Position numbers and translations under genes: made by a program. Below are positions 1 to 8,981 of a stretch of DNA of 64,000 bases, one piece after another. The stretch covers positions 310,001 to 374,000 of the forward strand of contig NZ_BMTT01000001.1 in assembly GCF_014649815.1 (NCBI RefSeq). Reading direction: 5' to 3'. The stretch's first letter is position 1, and each line of letters opens with the position of its first letter. Source of the stretch: Streptomyces mutabilis. Lineage in GTDB: Bacteria; Actinomycetota; Actinomycetes; Streptomycetales; Streptomycetaceae. The notes under the pieces are model-generated. The model did not search any database. It was not told the origin of the DNA and was given only the letters and a program-made list of their open reading frames with translations.

Positions 1-120
1 GCGTGGTGCAGGCAGGCATTGAGTCTGGGTGCTGTGGCGTCGAGGCTGCGCGCCAGCCACGTGTTCGCTGCGCTGCCCGCAGCCCTCTGGAGTTCTTCGA
101 CGGATCTCCGGCGCGGCACG
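1..120. other. Left edge, no gene recognised
   Basis: This short stretch downstream of the acetyltransferase gene shows no convincing start, ribosome binding site or family match. It may be the end of a neighbouring intergenic region outside the window. Confidence 0.3.
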
Positions 121-975
121 CTAAACGTCGTACACCGCGAAGTCGGCGATCGGGCGGTACCCGATCCGCTGGTAGAGGCCGTTGCTGGTGGGGTTGGCCA
201 GGTCCGCGAACAGCAGGACCTCCGCCGCGCCCGCGGATAGTGCGGCTCGGCTCACCTCGGCTGTCACGGCGCCCGCATAACCGCGACCACGCAGGTGAGC
301 CGGGGTATAGACGGGGGCCACCCGGATCTTGCCCGCGACCATGGGGGTCCTGCCTGCCATGGAGACGGGGGAACCGTCCGGGGTTTCCCACAGCGTGACG
401 CGTTCGTCGGCGATGCGCGAGTCCGCCCATGAGCTGTTGTCCGCAGACGGGGTTCCTCCGATGGCGGTGACGAACTCCCGGTGCCAGAGCATGAGTTGTT
501 CGCGGTCCTCCTCGCCCGCGACTCGCCCCCGGCCCTCAGGGAACGGCTCCGGCGGTGTGAGCGTGCCCAGGCGGTACAGACGCTCCTGCTCGTGCAACGT
601 CGGTCTCGCGCCCGTGTGCCGCTGCCAAGCCTCGGCGAAGGAGGCGGCGGTGTCGTGGTCCGCGTTGACGCCGGGGAGGCGGTGGCCGAGGCCGGCTAGG
701 TGGGCGGCGAGGCTGTCGGCCTCTTCGGGGCTAAGGGGGGTGACGGTCAGGCGGCGGGGCGGGGTACGGAAGAAGGTCGCGCGGACCTCGCCCGCCCGCT
801 CCAGCAAGCCGAAGATGGGGGCTTCGGAGCCGTACGCGTCCGTCCCGCGCGTACGCAGTGCCTCGGTCACCGTCAGTGGGACGGTGTGCAGGGCGGGGCG
901 TGCGTGCAGGAAGTCTCCGGCGCGAGCGAGAAAGTCGTCGATGTCTTCGGTGAGGTGCCAGTCATCCGAACTCAT
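121..975 (-). CDS. GNAT family N-acetyltransferase
   Basis: A 284-residue protein with a C-terminal GNAT fold. The acetyl-CoA binding loop reads as RGRGYAGAVTAEVSRAAL after a VAPVYTPAHL strand, and the family's closing segment (ANPTSNGLYQRIGYRPI) follows. The N-terminal 150 residues look like a divergent, non-catalytic GNAT copy or a family-specific extension. Substrate cannot be told from sequence. It is read away from the defence gene at 1129 and has no operon partner in the window, so it may be cargo of the element or flanking DNA. Confidence 0.85.
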   Translation of the reverse strand: MSSDDWHLTEDIDDFLARAGDFLHARPALHTVPLTVTEALRTRGTDAYGSEAPIFGLLERAGEVRATFFRTPPRRLTVTPLSPEEADSLAAHLAGLGHRLPGVNADHDTAASFAEAWQRHTGARPTLHEQERLYRLGTLTPPEPFPEGRGRVAGEEDREQLMLWHREFVTAIGGTPSADNSSWADSRIADERVTLWETPDGSPVSMAGRTPMVAGKIRVAPVYTPAHLRGRGYAGAVTAEVSRAALSAGAAEVLLFADLANPTSNGLYQRIGYRPIADFAVYDV

Positions 976-1128
976 GCCTCATGATGCCGCGTGCTGTCGG
1001 CGTGCGCCCGTGGTTTTCCGCTGGGCGCGGCGACAGGACCTAGTGTGCTACGCAGCAGCCACTCGCTGGCCCAACAGCACTGGCTGTCTCCCGCCGCCAC
1101 CTGAGCCGTCGCAAGTAGCCTTTGTCTC

Positions 1129-3477
1129 ATGACCAGTTCACACTCCGGCCGGTATCCAGGAGAGGCGTTCGCTCGTCCAAGCTATCGGCTGCACACCCTT
1201 GGATGGCGAGCGTTCGAGGATCTCGCCTTGGCCATCATAAGAGAGATCCTAGGGCCGACAGTGGTGAGCTTCGCTGAAGGCAGCGACGGTGGACGTGATG
1301 GCGCCTTCTATGGGGACTGGGAGCCGGATCCCAAGGCGCCGGCTCCGTTCGGGGGCCCGGGTGCCAGCAGGCTCAAAGGACCTTTTGTCATCCAGTGCAA
1401 GTTTGTCCAGAACGAGTCAGACACACTCAAACCCTCAGACGTCACCGGCGAAGTAAAGAAGGTCAGCAGACTGGCGGCAGAACAAATCTGCTCAACTTAT
1501 GTGCTCATGACTAACGCGCGCGTCACAGCAGACAGCGAGAGAGTGATGCGCGACATGTTCCAGGCTGCTGGGGCCAAGGACGTCCTCGTGTTGAGCGGGA
1601 CTTGGATTCAGGAAATGATCACCAGCAGTGTGAGCCTGCGCAGGAAACTTCCTCGGATGTACGGGCTCGGTGATCTGACTCAGATTCTTGACGAAAGACG
1701 GTACAGTCAAGCCCACGCTTTCCTATCGCACCTCGGCGACGAGAGCCTGGCCACGTTCGTGCGAACCAAATTCTACGCACAGGCCATGGAGTATCTGGAT
1801 AATCACGGGTTCGCCATCCTGGTCGGTGGGGCGGGTTCTGGGAAGTCCATCACGGCGGCCGCTCTAGCCATCGGTGCGGTGGATGCTTATGGGAGTGCCG
1901 TCATTAGGGTTGACGCACCTGAGGAATTCCGGGAGGCGTGGAATCCGCACGAGCCACACCAGCTATTCTGGGTTGACGACGCGTTCGGCGTCTTTAGGTT
2001 CGATGCCCGGTCTACCGAGAAGTGGGTTCGCAACTCGGGGCTGATGCGAACTGCGATCAAGAACGGGGCGCGTTTTGTCTTCACTAGTCGCGATTACATC
2101 CTTGAAGCCGCACGAGGTGAGTTCAAGGGAGCCGCAAGGGAACTCCTCGATCGCCGGGTGGATCTGTCTCCCCACTGCCTGACAGTCGGAGAAAGGGAGC
2201 AGATTCTCTACAATCACCTACGGCACGGAGACCAGCCCAAGAGCTTCCTCACAGAAATTAAGGACCATCTACACATCGCGGCTCGATCTACATCCTTCAC
2301 GCCCGAGCAAGCCAGGCGACTGGGAAGTACCTACTTGTCATCCGGGCTTGAGAGTGGATCGGAGCAGCAGCTGCTGGACTTCTTCGAAAACCCCATCGAC
2401 CACCTCTGTGAGGTACTCAGAGGGCTGGATCAAGATTCACTTTCGGCACTGTGCCTGGTGTACATGGCCGGTGAAGGCTTGAAGTCACCTATCGCCTTCA
2501 CCTCTCGGGAGGGGGAAGCACTGGATCTCATAGGGGGAACCAAGGCCGGAGTGACTCAGGCCCTTGGTCGCTTGAGCGGGTCGTTCCTCCTTAGGGTCGA
2601 CACTCAGACCAGCCCACGATGGAAGTTCTACCATCCCAGTTTGGCGCACGCCCTGGCGAAACACATCGGCCAGAACAGCGAGTTGGTCGAGATCTTTATC
2701 TCCGGATTGACCGAAAGAGCACTGTTCACCATGGTCGACTGTGGCGGCCAACAAGACGTTTCACGCGAGACAGTCATCATCCCGGAGGTGTGCTACGACC
2801 TCCTCATCAACCGAATCTCGGAACTTCAGGACACTCGTCTTCTCTGCGAGTCGCCGGAGTTCACTGAGTTCCTCTCCTCGTGTTGCAGCCCCACCTTCCT
2901 ACTGAGGCTTGCAGAGTTGAGAGGAGACATCATCGGAATGTTCATCCATGTAGACACGCTTCGCTTCGGGGTAACTGGCATAAAGCTCTTGGCTCGCCTG
3001 TGGCAAGCCGGGCTCCTCCCGGAAAGGGAACGGAGGTCTGCCGTTGCCAAGATCACAGAGAACGCCACATCCCTCCCTATCCATCTTGAGGTCGACTTCG
3101 ACTGGGCAAAAACGTCCGCAACTACTGAACTCACCACTCCAGATGAGTACCAAGAACTCCGAGAGCGAGTCTTCCGCGACGTCATCCCCGAACTAGCGGA
3201 CGTGATCGAGGACCCGGGAAGCACCATCGAATGGGAATCTGAGGAAGACTGGCTCCACATTGCGCGACACTACGAGGCGGCTGTGGTCGCCTACCGCGTC
3301 GCCTACGAGGACCACCCCGATGCTTCCGCTGAGCTCTCGTACACGGAAGACGTACTCAGCACCTACCTGTACACGTCTCCCCTGTGCGGTGGGGGCTTCG
3401 AAGAGGAGGAGAGCGAAGAGGCAAGCGGCGACGGCACAGAGAGCCGGAGCATCTTCGACGACCTGGACTCCGTCTGA
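1129..3477 (+). CDS. Mrr-like nuclease fused to STAND-type NTPase (candidate antiphage sensor)
   Basis: A 782-residue multidomain protein. Residues about 25-130 resemble Mrr/PD-(D/E)xK endonucleases: FEDLALAII helix, GGRDG with D57, and QCK with Q89 and K91, a D-x(n)-QxK catalytic pattern. A P-loop NTPase follows, with Walker A GGAGSGKS at 233-240 and Walker B FWVDDAFG around 280-287, the arrangement of nSTAND-type defence NTPases. The C-terminal half is helical and probably acts as sensor, and the tail (about 760-775) is strongly acidic. The ATG at 1129 directly precedes the nuclease domain. Codon use is less GC-biased than in neighbours, suggesting acquisition. Inferred role: NTPase-gated DNA cleavage on phage sensing. 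The nSTAND assignment is by motif only. Confidence 0.75.
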   Translation: MTSSHSGRYPGEAFARPSYRLHTLGWRAFEDLALAIIREILGPTVVSFAEGSDGGRDGAFYGDWEPDPKAPAPFGGPGASRLKGPFVIQCKFVQNESDTLKPSDVTGEVKKVSRLAAEQICSTYVLMTNARVTADSERVMRDMFQAAGAKDVLVLSGTWIQEMITSSVSLRRKLPRMYGLGDLTQILDERRYSQAHAFLSHLGDESLATFVRTKFYAQAMEYLDNHGFAILVGGAGSGKSITAAALAIGAVDAYGSAVIRVDAPEEFREAWNPHEPHQLFWVDDAFGVFRFDARSTEKWVRNSGLMRTAIKNGARFVFTSRDYILEAARGEFKGAARELLDRRVDLSPHCLTVGEREQILYNHLRHGDQPKSFLTEIKDHLHIAARSTSFTPEQARRLGSTYLSSGLESGSEQQLLDFFENPIDHLCEVLRGLDQDSLSALCLVYMAGEGLKSPIAFTSREGEALDLIGGTKAGVTQALGRLSGSFLLRVDTQTSPRWKFYHPSLAHALAKHIGQNSELVEIFISGLTERALFTMVDCGGQQDVSRETVIIPEVCYDLLINRISELQDTRLLCESPEFTEFLSSCCSPTFLLRLAELRGDIIGMFIHVDTLRFGVTGIKLLARLWQAGLLPERERRSAVAKITENATSLPIHLEVDFDWAKTSATTELTTPDEYQELRERVFRDVIPELADVIEDPGSTIEWESEEDWLHIARHYEAAVVAYRVAYEDHPDASAELSYTEDVLSTYLYTSPLCGGGFEEEESEEASGDGTESRSIFDDLDSV

Positions 3478-3678
3478 GCACGGGGGCGACGTGACACCGC
3501 TAGGCCACAGAGAAGTACATCGCGCCAGGCTGTGGGTGGCGAACCTGCCGGACCTGCCCAGGCATGTAGACGTCGATGCCCGTCGCCGGCAGCCGGTCGC
3601 CTTCCCGAGTTACCCCCAAGCCCAGGAGCGCCCGACGTTACCCTCCCCGTGTCCCCCCAGTTATGCAAGGGCGTGAAC

Positions 3679-5130
3679 ATGGAGCAGCAGGCATGGAGCA
3701 GCGACCGCAGACTCACCGCGATCAGCCGCAGAAGCCTCTCCGTGCCTGCCCGACAGGCTGTGATCGACAGGCAAGTACTCCCCGGACGTACCGTCCTTGA
3801 CTACGGTTGCGGCCGCGGTGGTGACGTGCACACCCTTCAGCAGCTGGACTACCGCGCCGTTGGCTGGGATCCGTTCTACCTACCCGAGACGACGCTGCAG
3901 CCCGCGGACGTTGTTCTTCTTACCTACGTCCTCAACGTCATCGAAGATCCGCAGGAACGTCGAAAGACGCTGAAGGCAGCGTGGGAACTGGCGGGAACAG
4001 TCCTGGTCGCCTCAGCACGACTTACCTGGGAGAAGTCGAAGGTGCGCGGTGAGGCGTTCGGTGACGGCCTGCTCACCAGCCGGCAAACGTTCCAGCACCT
4101 CTTCGGGGCAAGCGAACTGCGCAACTACGTCGAACAAGTAACGGGCGTACGGACTGTCTCCGCGGCGCCAGGGATTGTCTATGCCTTCAAGGATGAGAAG
4201 GCGCGGCTGAGCTACCTCGCTCAACGGATCGTTCCCGACGCGGAGTGGCTCGCTTCCGAAGACACGACCTCGGCGATCGCCGCCGTGGTCGACCACGTGG
4301 AACGGCGCGGGCGCCTTCCCCGTATGGAGGAAGTGCCCCAGCCGATGGCTGAGCTTCTAGGCCACCTACGCCCCAATGAACTGCGCCGCCTTGTCCGGGA
4401 CTCCGCCGAGCAAGCCAAGGTCGAGGAGGGCCGCAAGCGGACCACCCTCAATACCCTGCTCTTCCTGGCCGTCGAACTCTTCAACGGCCGCGGCCCTTTC
4501 AGCAGCCTCCCCCTGAGTGTCCAGCTCGACGTCCGTGCCTTCTTCACCTCCTACAAGGAGGCATGCCAGCGATCCGACCGTCTTCTCCTGAAACTCCGCG
4601 ACGACGCGTACCTCCGCGGAGCCATGAACGCCTCCGCGGTCGGGAAGCTGACCCCGACCGCGTTGTACGTGCATCAGCGCGCCCTCGACCGCATGCCCAC
4701 GGTCCTGCGCCTGTACGAGCACTGCGCCTCGATCGCGGCCGGCCGCCCACAGGATTGGACCGTGGCCAAGCTGCGTCATCAGGGACGGGCGGTGAGCTGG
4801 CTGGACTACCCCGACTTCGACAGCGACCCGCACCCGCGGATCCTGTCGTCGTACCAGGTAGATCTCAAAACGCTTGAGACCTCCCACACCTCATACGCCG
4901 AATCCATGAACCGGCCTCTACTGCACCGCAAGCACGAGTTCCTGGCTCCCGACGATCCAGACGTCGAGCGTTACAAACGACTCACGGCAGCAGAGGTGAA
5001 GGCGGGGCTGTACGAGCACCCTCACCTCATCGGTACGGAGAACGGCTGGGAAGCGGAGCTCCTACGCTGTGGGCGCGAGTTGCGGGGGCATCGTCTGGTC
5101 CGACGGGCACCGCATGACCGATCAAGCTGA
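3679..5130 (+). CDS. DNA phosphorothioation-associated putative methyltransferase
   Basis: A 483-residue protein with a Rossmann SAM-binding motif I near the N-terminus (VLDYGCGRGGD, residues 39-49) and a post-motif strand DVVLLTYVLNVIED. This matches the putative methyltransferase family that travels with dnd clusters; the large C-terminal half is specific to that family and has no known function. ATG 3679 is preferred over the upstream open frame because AAGGG lies 8 bases before it and the conserved sequence starts just downstream; GTG 3673 is an alternative. Its 3' end overlaps the convergent dndA by 9 bp, which physically ties the two genes. The substrate is unknown: it is not required for phosphorothioation in known systems. 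Confidence 0.85.
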   Translation: MEQQAWSSDRRLTAISRRSLSVPARQAVIDRQVLPGRTVLDYGCGRGGDVHTLQQLDYRAVGWDPFYLPETTLQPADVVLLTYVLNVIEDPQERRKTLKAAWELAGTVLVASARLTWEKSKVRGEAFGDGLLTSRQTFQHLFGASELRNYVEQVTGVRTVSAAPGIVYAFKDEKARLSYLAQRIVPDAEWLASEDTTSAIAAVVDHVERRGRLPRMEEVPQPMAELLGHLRPNELRRLVRDSAEQAKVEEGRKRTTLNTLLFLAVELFNGRGPFSSLPLSVQLDVRAFFTSYKEACQRSDRLLLKLRDDAYLRGAMNASAVGKLTPTALYVHQRALDRMPTVLRLYEHCASIAAGRPQDWTVAKLRHQGRAVSWLDYPDFDSDPHPRILSSYQVDLKTLETSHTSYAESMNRPLLHRKHEFLAPDDPDVERYKRLTAAEVKAGLYEHPHLIGTENGWEAELLRCGRELRGHRLVRRAPHDRSS

Positions 5131-6261
5131 GTCGGGCTGCAAGCGCATGATCGCATTTGCCAGCTCGGTGGGGTCCAGGTCCGTCGTCTGGCTGGGGAAC
5201 CACGACAGGCGGAGCCCGTTGGACGCCACTTCTTCAGGCAGGCCCATGGCGGTCAGGACGTGGCTGGGGGTGTAGGAGGCGCTCGTGCAGGCGGAGCCCG
5301 TCGCTACGGCGACCTGGTCCTTCAGCATCACGATGAGCGCCTCGGCGTCCACGCCGTCGAAGGTCAGGTTGAGGATGTGAGGGACCGTGTGGTCTTGGTC
5401 GCCGTTGATACGGAAGCGCGTCTTCGCGAGTGCGTCCAGAAGGCGAGCACGGAAAGCAGCCGCTTCCTTGTTCCACTGGGCATGTTCCTTGTGGAAGATC
5501 TTTGCCGCTTCAGCCAACCCCATGATCAACGGGACCGGGAGGGTACCCGGCCGCAGTTTCCGCTCCTGACCGCCGCCGAACATGATCGGCTTGAGGGGCA
5601 GAGTGTCCCAGCCGCGGTGGCGGGCCAAGAGCATCCCGACGCCCTTGGGTCCGCCGATCTTGTGCCCGCTGACGCTGATCATGTCGATCGGCGCCGTGAG
5701 GTCCTGTGTCAGTTTCCCGTAGCCCTGTGCCGCATCCACGTGCATGTATGTGGAGGTCTCACGCAGCTTGTGCGCGAGCTCGGCAACAGGCTGCACGACC
5801 CCTGTCTCATTGTTGACGTGCATGAGCGATACCAGCAGGGTGTCCGGACGCAGGCGTTCCATCACGGCGTCGACGCTGACGCGTCCTGACGGGCCGGGTT
5901 CGATGAAGTCGACCTCGAAGCCCCGTGTCTGCAGGTACTCAAGAGGCTCGATGACCGCTTTGTGTTCAATTGCCGAGGTGATGATGTGACGTCGGCCAGT
6001 CTCTTCGCCATGGGGGGCCAGACCCAGCAGGGCGATGTTGTTGCTCTCAGTCGCTCCGCTGGTGAAGATCAGCTCGTCCACCTCGGCATCGAACGTGCCG
6101 GCCAAGTACTGACGCGCCTGCTGCACGGCACGTTTCGCCCGGGAGCCGTACTCGTGGGTGCGACTGCCTGCGTTACCGAACTCCTCAGTCATCCAGTGCA
6201 GGACAACCTCGGCCACGCGCGGGTCCACGCGCGTGGTCGCTGCCGCGTCGAGATACGTCAC
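5122..6261 (-). CDS. dndA: Cysteine desulfurase DndA
   Basis: A 379-residue PLP-dependent NifS/IscS-type enzyme that mobilises sulfur from L-cysteine for DNA phosphorothioation. It is also the likely source of Fe-S assembly for DndC. Visible features are the N-terminal LDAAATTRVDPRV segment, the PLP lysine in SVSGHKIGGPKGVG, and the persulfide cysteine in the loop ATGSACTSASYTPSHVL. The GTG at 6261 is chosen because family members begin with TYLDAAATT; the GTG at 6264 is equally possible. It is divergent from dndBCDE with a shared control region, the arrangement known from Streptomyces lividans. Confidence 0.93.
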   Translation of the reverse strand: MTYLDAAATTRVDPRVAEVVLHWMTEEFGNAGSRTHEYGSRAKRAVQQARQYLAGTFDAEVDELIFTSGATESNNIALLGLAPHGEETGRRHIITSAIEHKAVIEPLEYLQTRGFEVDFIEPGPSGRVSVDAVMERLRPDTLLVSLMHVNNETGVVQPVAELAHKLRETSTYMHVDAAQGYGKLTQDLTAPIDMISVSGHKIGGPKGVGMLLARHRGWDTLPLKPIMFGGGQERKLRPGTLPVPLIMGLAEAAKIFHKEHAQWNKEAAAFRARLLDALAKTRFRINGDQDHTVPHILNLTFDGVDAEALIVMLKDQVAVATGSACTSASYTPSHVLTAMGLPEEVASNGLRLSWFPSQTTDLDPTELANAIMRLQPDSA

Positions 6262-6304
6262 CACTAGCCCCACCACACCTCTGTGCGTTATTCCTGCATG
6301 CCCT

Positions 6305-6326
6305 GTACGTCTAATCTCTGACGTAC
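6305..6326. promoter_or_regulatory. Putative DndB operator (inverted repeat)
   Basis: A perfect inverted repeat GTACGT-N10-ACGTAC lies in the dndA/dndB intergenic region. A second partial match, TACG-N10-CGTT, begins at 6324. DndB-family proteins repress their own clusters; a TACG-N10-CGTA type site has been described for the Salmonella homologue (from memory). Position just upstream of a TACGAT box at 6330-6335 fits repression of dndB. Binding is inferred. Confidence 0.5.
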
Positions 6327-6329
6327 GAG

Positions 6330-6335
6330 TACGAT
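6330..6335 (+). promoter_or_regulatory. Candidate -10 box for dndBCDE
   Basis: TACGAT lies 12 bases before the GTG start of dndB, and no Shine-Dalgarno sequence is visible between them. This spacing would suit a very short leader or a leaderless transcript. No clear -35 was found. Confidence 0.3.
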
Positions 6336-6347
6336 ACCGTTGCGTAG

Positions 6348-7478
6348 GTGGGATCACAGTCACCTTCGCAGCTCGCAGACGCCGCTACCTCGTCAGGCTT
6401 CGAGTACATCTTTCCAGCCATCCGAGGGGTCCAGGCGGGGCGCGAGTTCTACGTCTCCATGTGTCCGCTTCGTCTCATTCCGAAGATCTTCCTGTTCGAC
6501 GAAGACGAGCTGGCCCCTGAAGTCCGCGCGCAACGGGTGCTGAACAAGGGGAGACTCCCAGCCCTCACTCGGTACATCGTGGACAATCCGGACGATTATG
6601 TCTTTAGTGCGCTGACGGCGTCCGTGGATGGCGAGATGCACTTCGAGAGCATCTCTGACTCCGGGGTGGGGATGCGCGCAGGGCAGATCCGCATCCCCAT
6701 GGCCGCTCGCTTCCTCATCAACGACGGCCAGCACCGTCGAGCTGCGATCGAACAGGCGCTGAAGGAGAACCCGGATCTCGGCGAAGAGACCATCGCCGTC
6801 GTCTTCTTCCACGATGCCGGCCTCGCCCGCTGCCAGCAGATGTTCGCCGACCTCAACCGTCATGCCGTTCGCCCGGCCCGGTCCATCGGCGTGCTCTACG
6901 ACCACCGAGACGACCTGGCCATCATCACCCGACTGCTTGCCATGAAGTCGCCCGTCTTCAAGGGACACGTGGAGATGGAGAACAGCACCCTCTCCCAACG
7001 GTCCCGCAAGCTGTTCACTCTCAGTGCTGTCTATTACGCAACTCAGTCTCTCCTTCAGGGACTTGAGGTTAAAAAGGAACAAGCGCAGACACTCGCTGAG
7101 CAGTACTGGGAGGCCATTGACACGGTCATCCCAGAATGGTCTCTGGTCCGCCGCCGCGAGTTGACGGCCCCCGAGGTTCGCCGTGACTTCATCCATAGCC
7201 ATGGCATCGCACTGCATGCCCTAGGCAGGATCGGTAACACCCTCCTGAGGAACGCACACTCTCCCAAGGCGTGGAAGCCGAAGTTGGCCCGCTTGAAGTC
7301 CGTGGACTGGACGCGCAGCAACACCGACTGGGAAGGCCGAGCACTCGTGGGTGGCCGCGTGTCGAAGAGCCACCAGAACCTGACTTTGACTGTGAACTAC
7401 CTCCGACACCACATGGACCTTCGGCTCAGCCCCGAAGAACAGCGTGTAGAGGACGCATACGCACGAGGAGATGCATGA
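6348..7478 (+). CDS. dndB: DndB, DGQHR-domain regulator of DNA phosphorothioation
   Basis: A 376-residue member of the DGQHR family, with the diagnostic motif at D126-R130 (NDGQHRRAAIE). The N-terminal block FEYIFPAIRGVQAGREFYVSMCPLRLIPKIF is characteristic of DndB. Family members act as transcriptional repressors of the dnd operon and tune modification frequency; a role in DNA binding or NTP use is suggested by kinship with ParB/DUF262 folds. The GTG at 6348 lacks a good ribosome binding site but is required to include the conserved N-terminus. The stop overlaps the dndC start (ATGA), so dndBCDE is translationally coupled. Confidence 0.93.
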   Translation: MGSQSPSQLADAATSSGFEYIFPAIRGVQAGREFYVSMCPLRLIPKIFLFDEDELAPEVRAQRVLNKGRLPALTRYIVDNPDDYVFSALTASVDGEMHFESISDSGVGMRAGQIRIPMAARFLINDGQHRRAAIEQALKENPDLGEETIAVVFFHDAGLARCQQMFADLNRHAVRPARSIGVLYDHRDDLAIITRLLAMKSPVFKGHVEMENSTLSQRSRKLFTLSAVYYATQSLLQGLEVKKEQAQTLAEQYWEAIDTVIPEWSLVRRRELTAPEVRRDFIHSHGIALHALGRIGNTLLRNAHSPKAWKPKLARLKSVDWTRSNTDWEGRALVGGRVSKSHQNLTLTVNYLRHHMDLRLSPEEQRVEDAYARGDA

Positions 7479-8977
7479 GCACCGTGGCACGTCCCGTGGC
7501 CTTCCAGGGCCGGGGCCTTTCCGAGGTCGTGAACGAGCTGACCGATGAAGTGCGTGAGCTCTACACCGCGGACGAGGTGCCTTGGGTCATCGGCTATAGC
7601 GGCGGAAAGGATTCCACCGCCGTCCTTCAACTCGTATGGCTTGCTCTGCAAGGACTGCCGGCCGAGCAACGCACCAAGCCAGTACATGTGATCAGTACTG
7701 ACACCCTGGTAGAAAACCCCATCGTTGCTGCCTGGGTGTCGCAATCACTTGAGACAATGAAGAAGGCCGCGGCCGAGCAGAACCTGCCGATCGAACCGCA
7801 CCGGCTCACCCCCAAGGTGGAGGACACCTTCTGGGTCAACTTGATTGGCCGCGGATACCCGGCCCCTCGGCCGAAGTTCCGTTGGTGCACTGAGCGCATG
7901 AAGATCAAGCCATCGAACCGCTTCATCCGCCAGGTTGTGCGTCGTCATGGCGAAGCCATTCTCGTCCTCGGTATCCGCAAGGCTGAAAGTCAGGCCCGCG
8001 CCCGAGCCATGGCAAAGCACGAGAAGCGGCGCGTGCGCGACCGCCTGTCCCCTAACGGCAACCTCCCAAACTCGCTCGTGTACAGCCCCATCGAGGACTG
8101 GACCAACGACGAGGTGTGGGCGTTCCTCATGCAGCAGGCCAATCCATGGGGTTACAAGAACAAGGACCTGCTCACCATGTATCAGGGGGCATCCAGCGAC
8201 TCCGAATGTCCGCTGGTTGTGGACGACACCACCCCGTCCTGCGGTGACAGCCGGTTCGGCTGCTGGACATGCACGCTTGTGGACCAGGACAAGTCCATGA
8301 CTGCCATGATCCAAAACGACCCGGAGCAGAAGAAGTGGATGCGTCCACTCCTCTCTCTTCGCAACGAGCTGGACGACGTGTCGAAGGAGAAGGAGACACG
8401 GGACTTCCGGCGGATGAACGGTCGAGTGCAGCTGTTCAACGACCGCATCATCCAGGGCCCGTACACCCAGAAGGCTCGCGAGGACTGGCTGCGGAAGCTG
8501 CTTCGCGCCCAGGCGCACGTCCGTAGGGAAGGTCCCGAGGAGGCCCGCAACATCGAGCTGATCACGATGGAAGAGCTGCACGAAATCCGTCGGATCTGGG
8601 TGTTCAAGAAGCACGAGGTAGAAGACATCCTCCCGCGGATCTACGAGGAAGAGACCGGCGAGAAGTTCCCCGGGCAAGACCTTGAGGAAAGCCTGGTCAT
8701 CCGCGCGAACGAGATCGACCTCCTCCGCAAGATCTGCGGCGACGACGAAATCCACTTCACCATGGTCCGTGAACTACTGGCTGTTGAACGTGAATACAGG
8801 ACCAAGACACGGCGCAAGGGTCTCTACGAGGCGCTTGAGAAAGTGATCGAAAAGGGGTTCTACGAGAGCAAAGAAGACGCGCTGGAGTTCGCGCAGCTTA
8901 AGCAAGCTATGCACGAGAGCGGCGTCCGACCTGAGACCACAGACCAGCCCCAGGCCCCGACATTGGACGAAGAGTAG
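7475..8977 (+). CDS. dndC: DndC, PAPS-reductase-like DNA phosphorothioation enzyme
   Basis: A 500-residue protein with the ATP pyrophosphatase P-loop YSGGKDSTA at residues 41-49, typical of PAPS reductase and DndC. A cysteine cluster at roughly residues 245-267 (ECPL, PSCGD, GCWTC) is the expected 4Fe-4S ligand set. It transfers sulfur received from DndA to the DNA backbone after ATP activation. ATG 7475 is preceded by GAGGAG and overlaps the dndB stop; the longer upstream frame is dndB read in another phase. The C-terminal about 200 residues are charged and helical, as usual for the family. Confidence 0.95.
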   Translation: MSTVARPVAFQGRGLSEVVNELTDEVRELYTADEVPWVIGYSGGKDSTAVLQLVWLALQGLPAEQRTKPVHVISTDTLVENPIVAAWVSQSLETMKKAAAEQNLPIEPHRLTPKVEDTFWVNLIGRGYPAPRPKFRWCTERMKIKPSNRFIRQVVRRHGEAILVLGIRKAESQARARAMAKHEKRRVRDRLSPNGNLPNSLVYSPIEDWTNDEVWAFLMQQANPWGYKNKDLLTMYQGASSDSECPLVVDDTTPSCGDSRFGCWTCTLVDQDKSMTAMIQNDPEQKKWMRPLLSLRNELDDVSKEKETRDFRRMNGRVQLFNDRIIQGPYTQKAREDWLRKLLRAQAHVRREGPEEARNIELITMEELHEIRRIWVFKKHEVEDILPRIYEEETGEKFPGQDLEESLVIRANEIDLLRKICGDDEIHFTMVRELLAVEREYRTKTRRKGLYEALEKVIEKGFYESKEDALEFAQLKQAMHESGVRPETTDQPQAPTLDEE

Positions 8978-8981
8978 AACG

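Noticed and set aside
3532-3678. N-terminal extension of the Dnd-associated methyltransferase
   Set aside because: Proline-rich sequence before a better ribosome site at ATG 3679.
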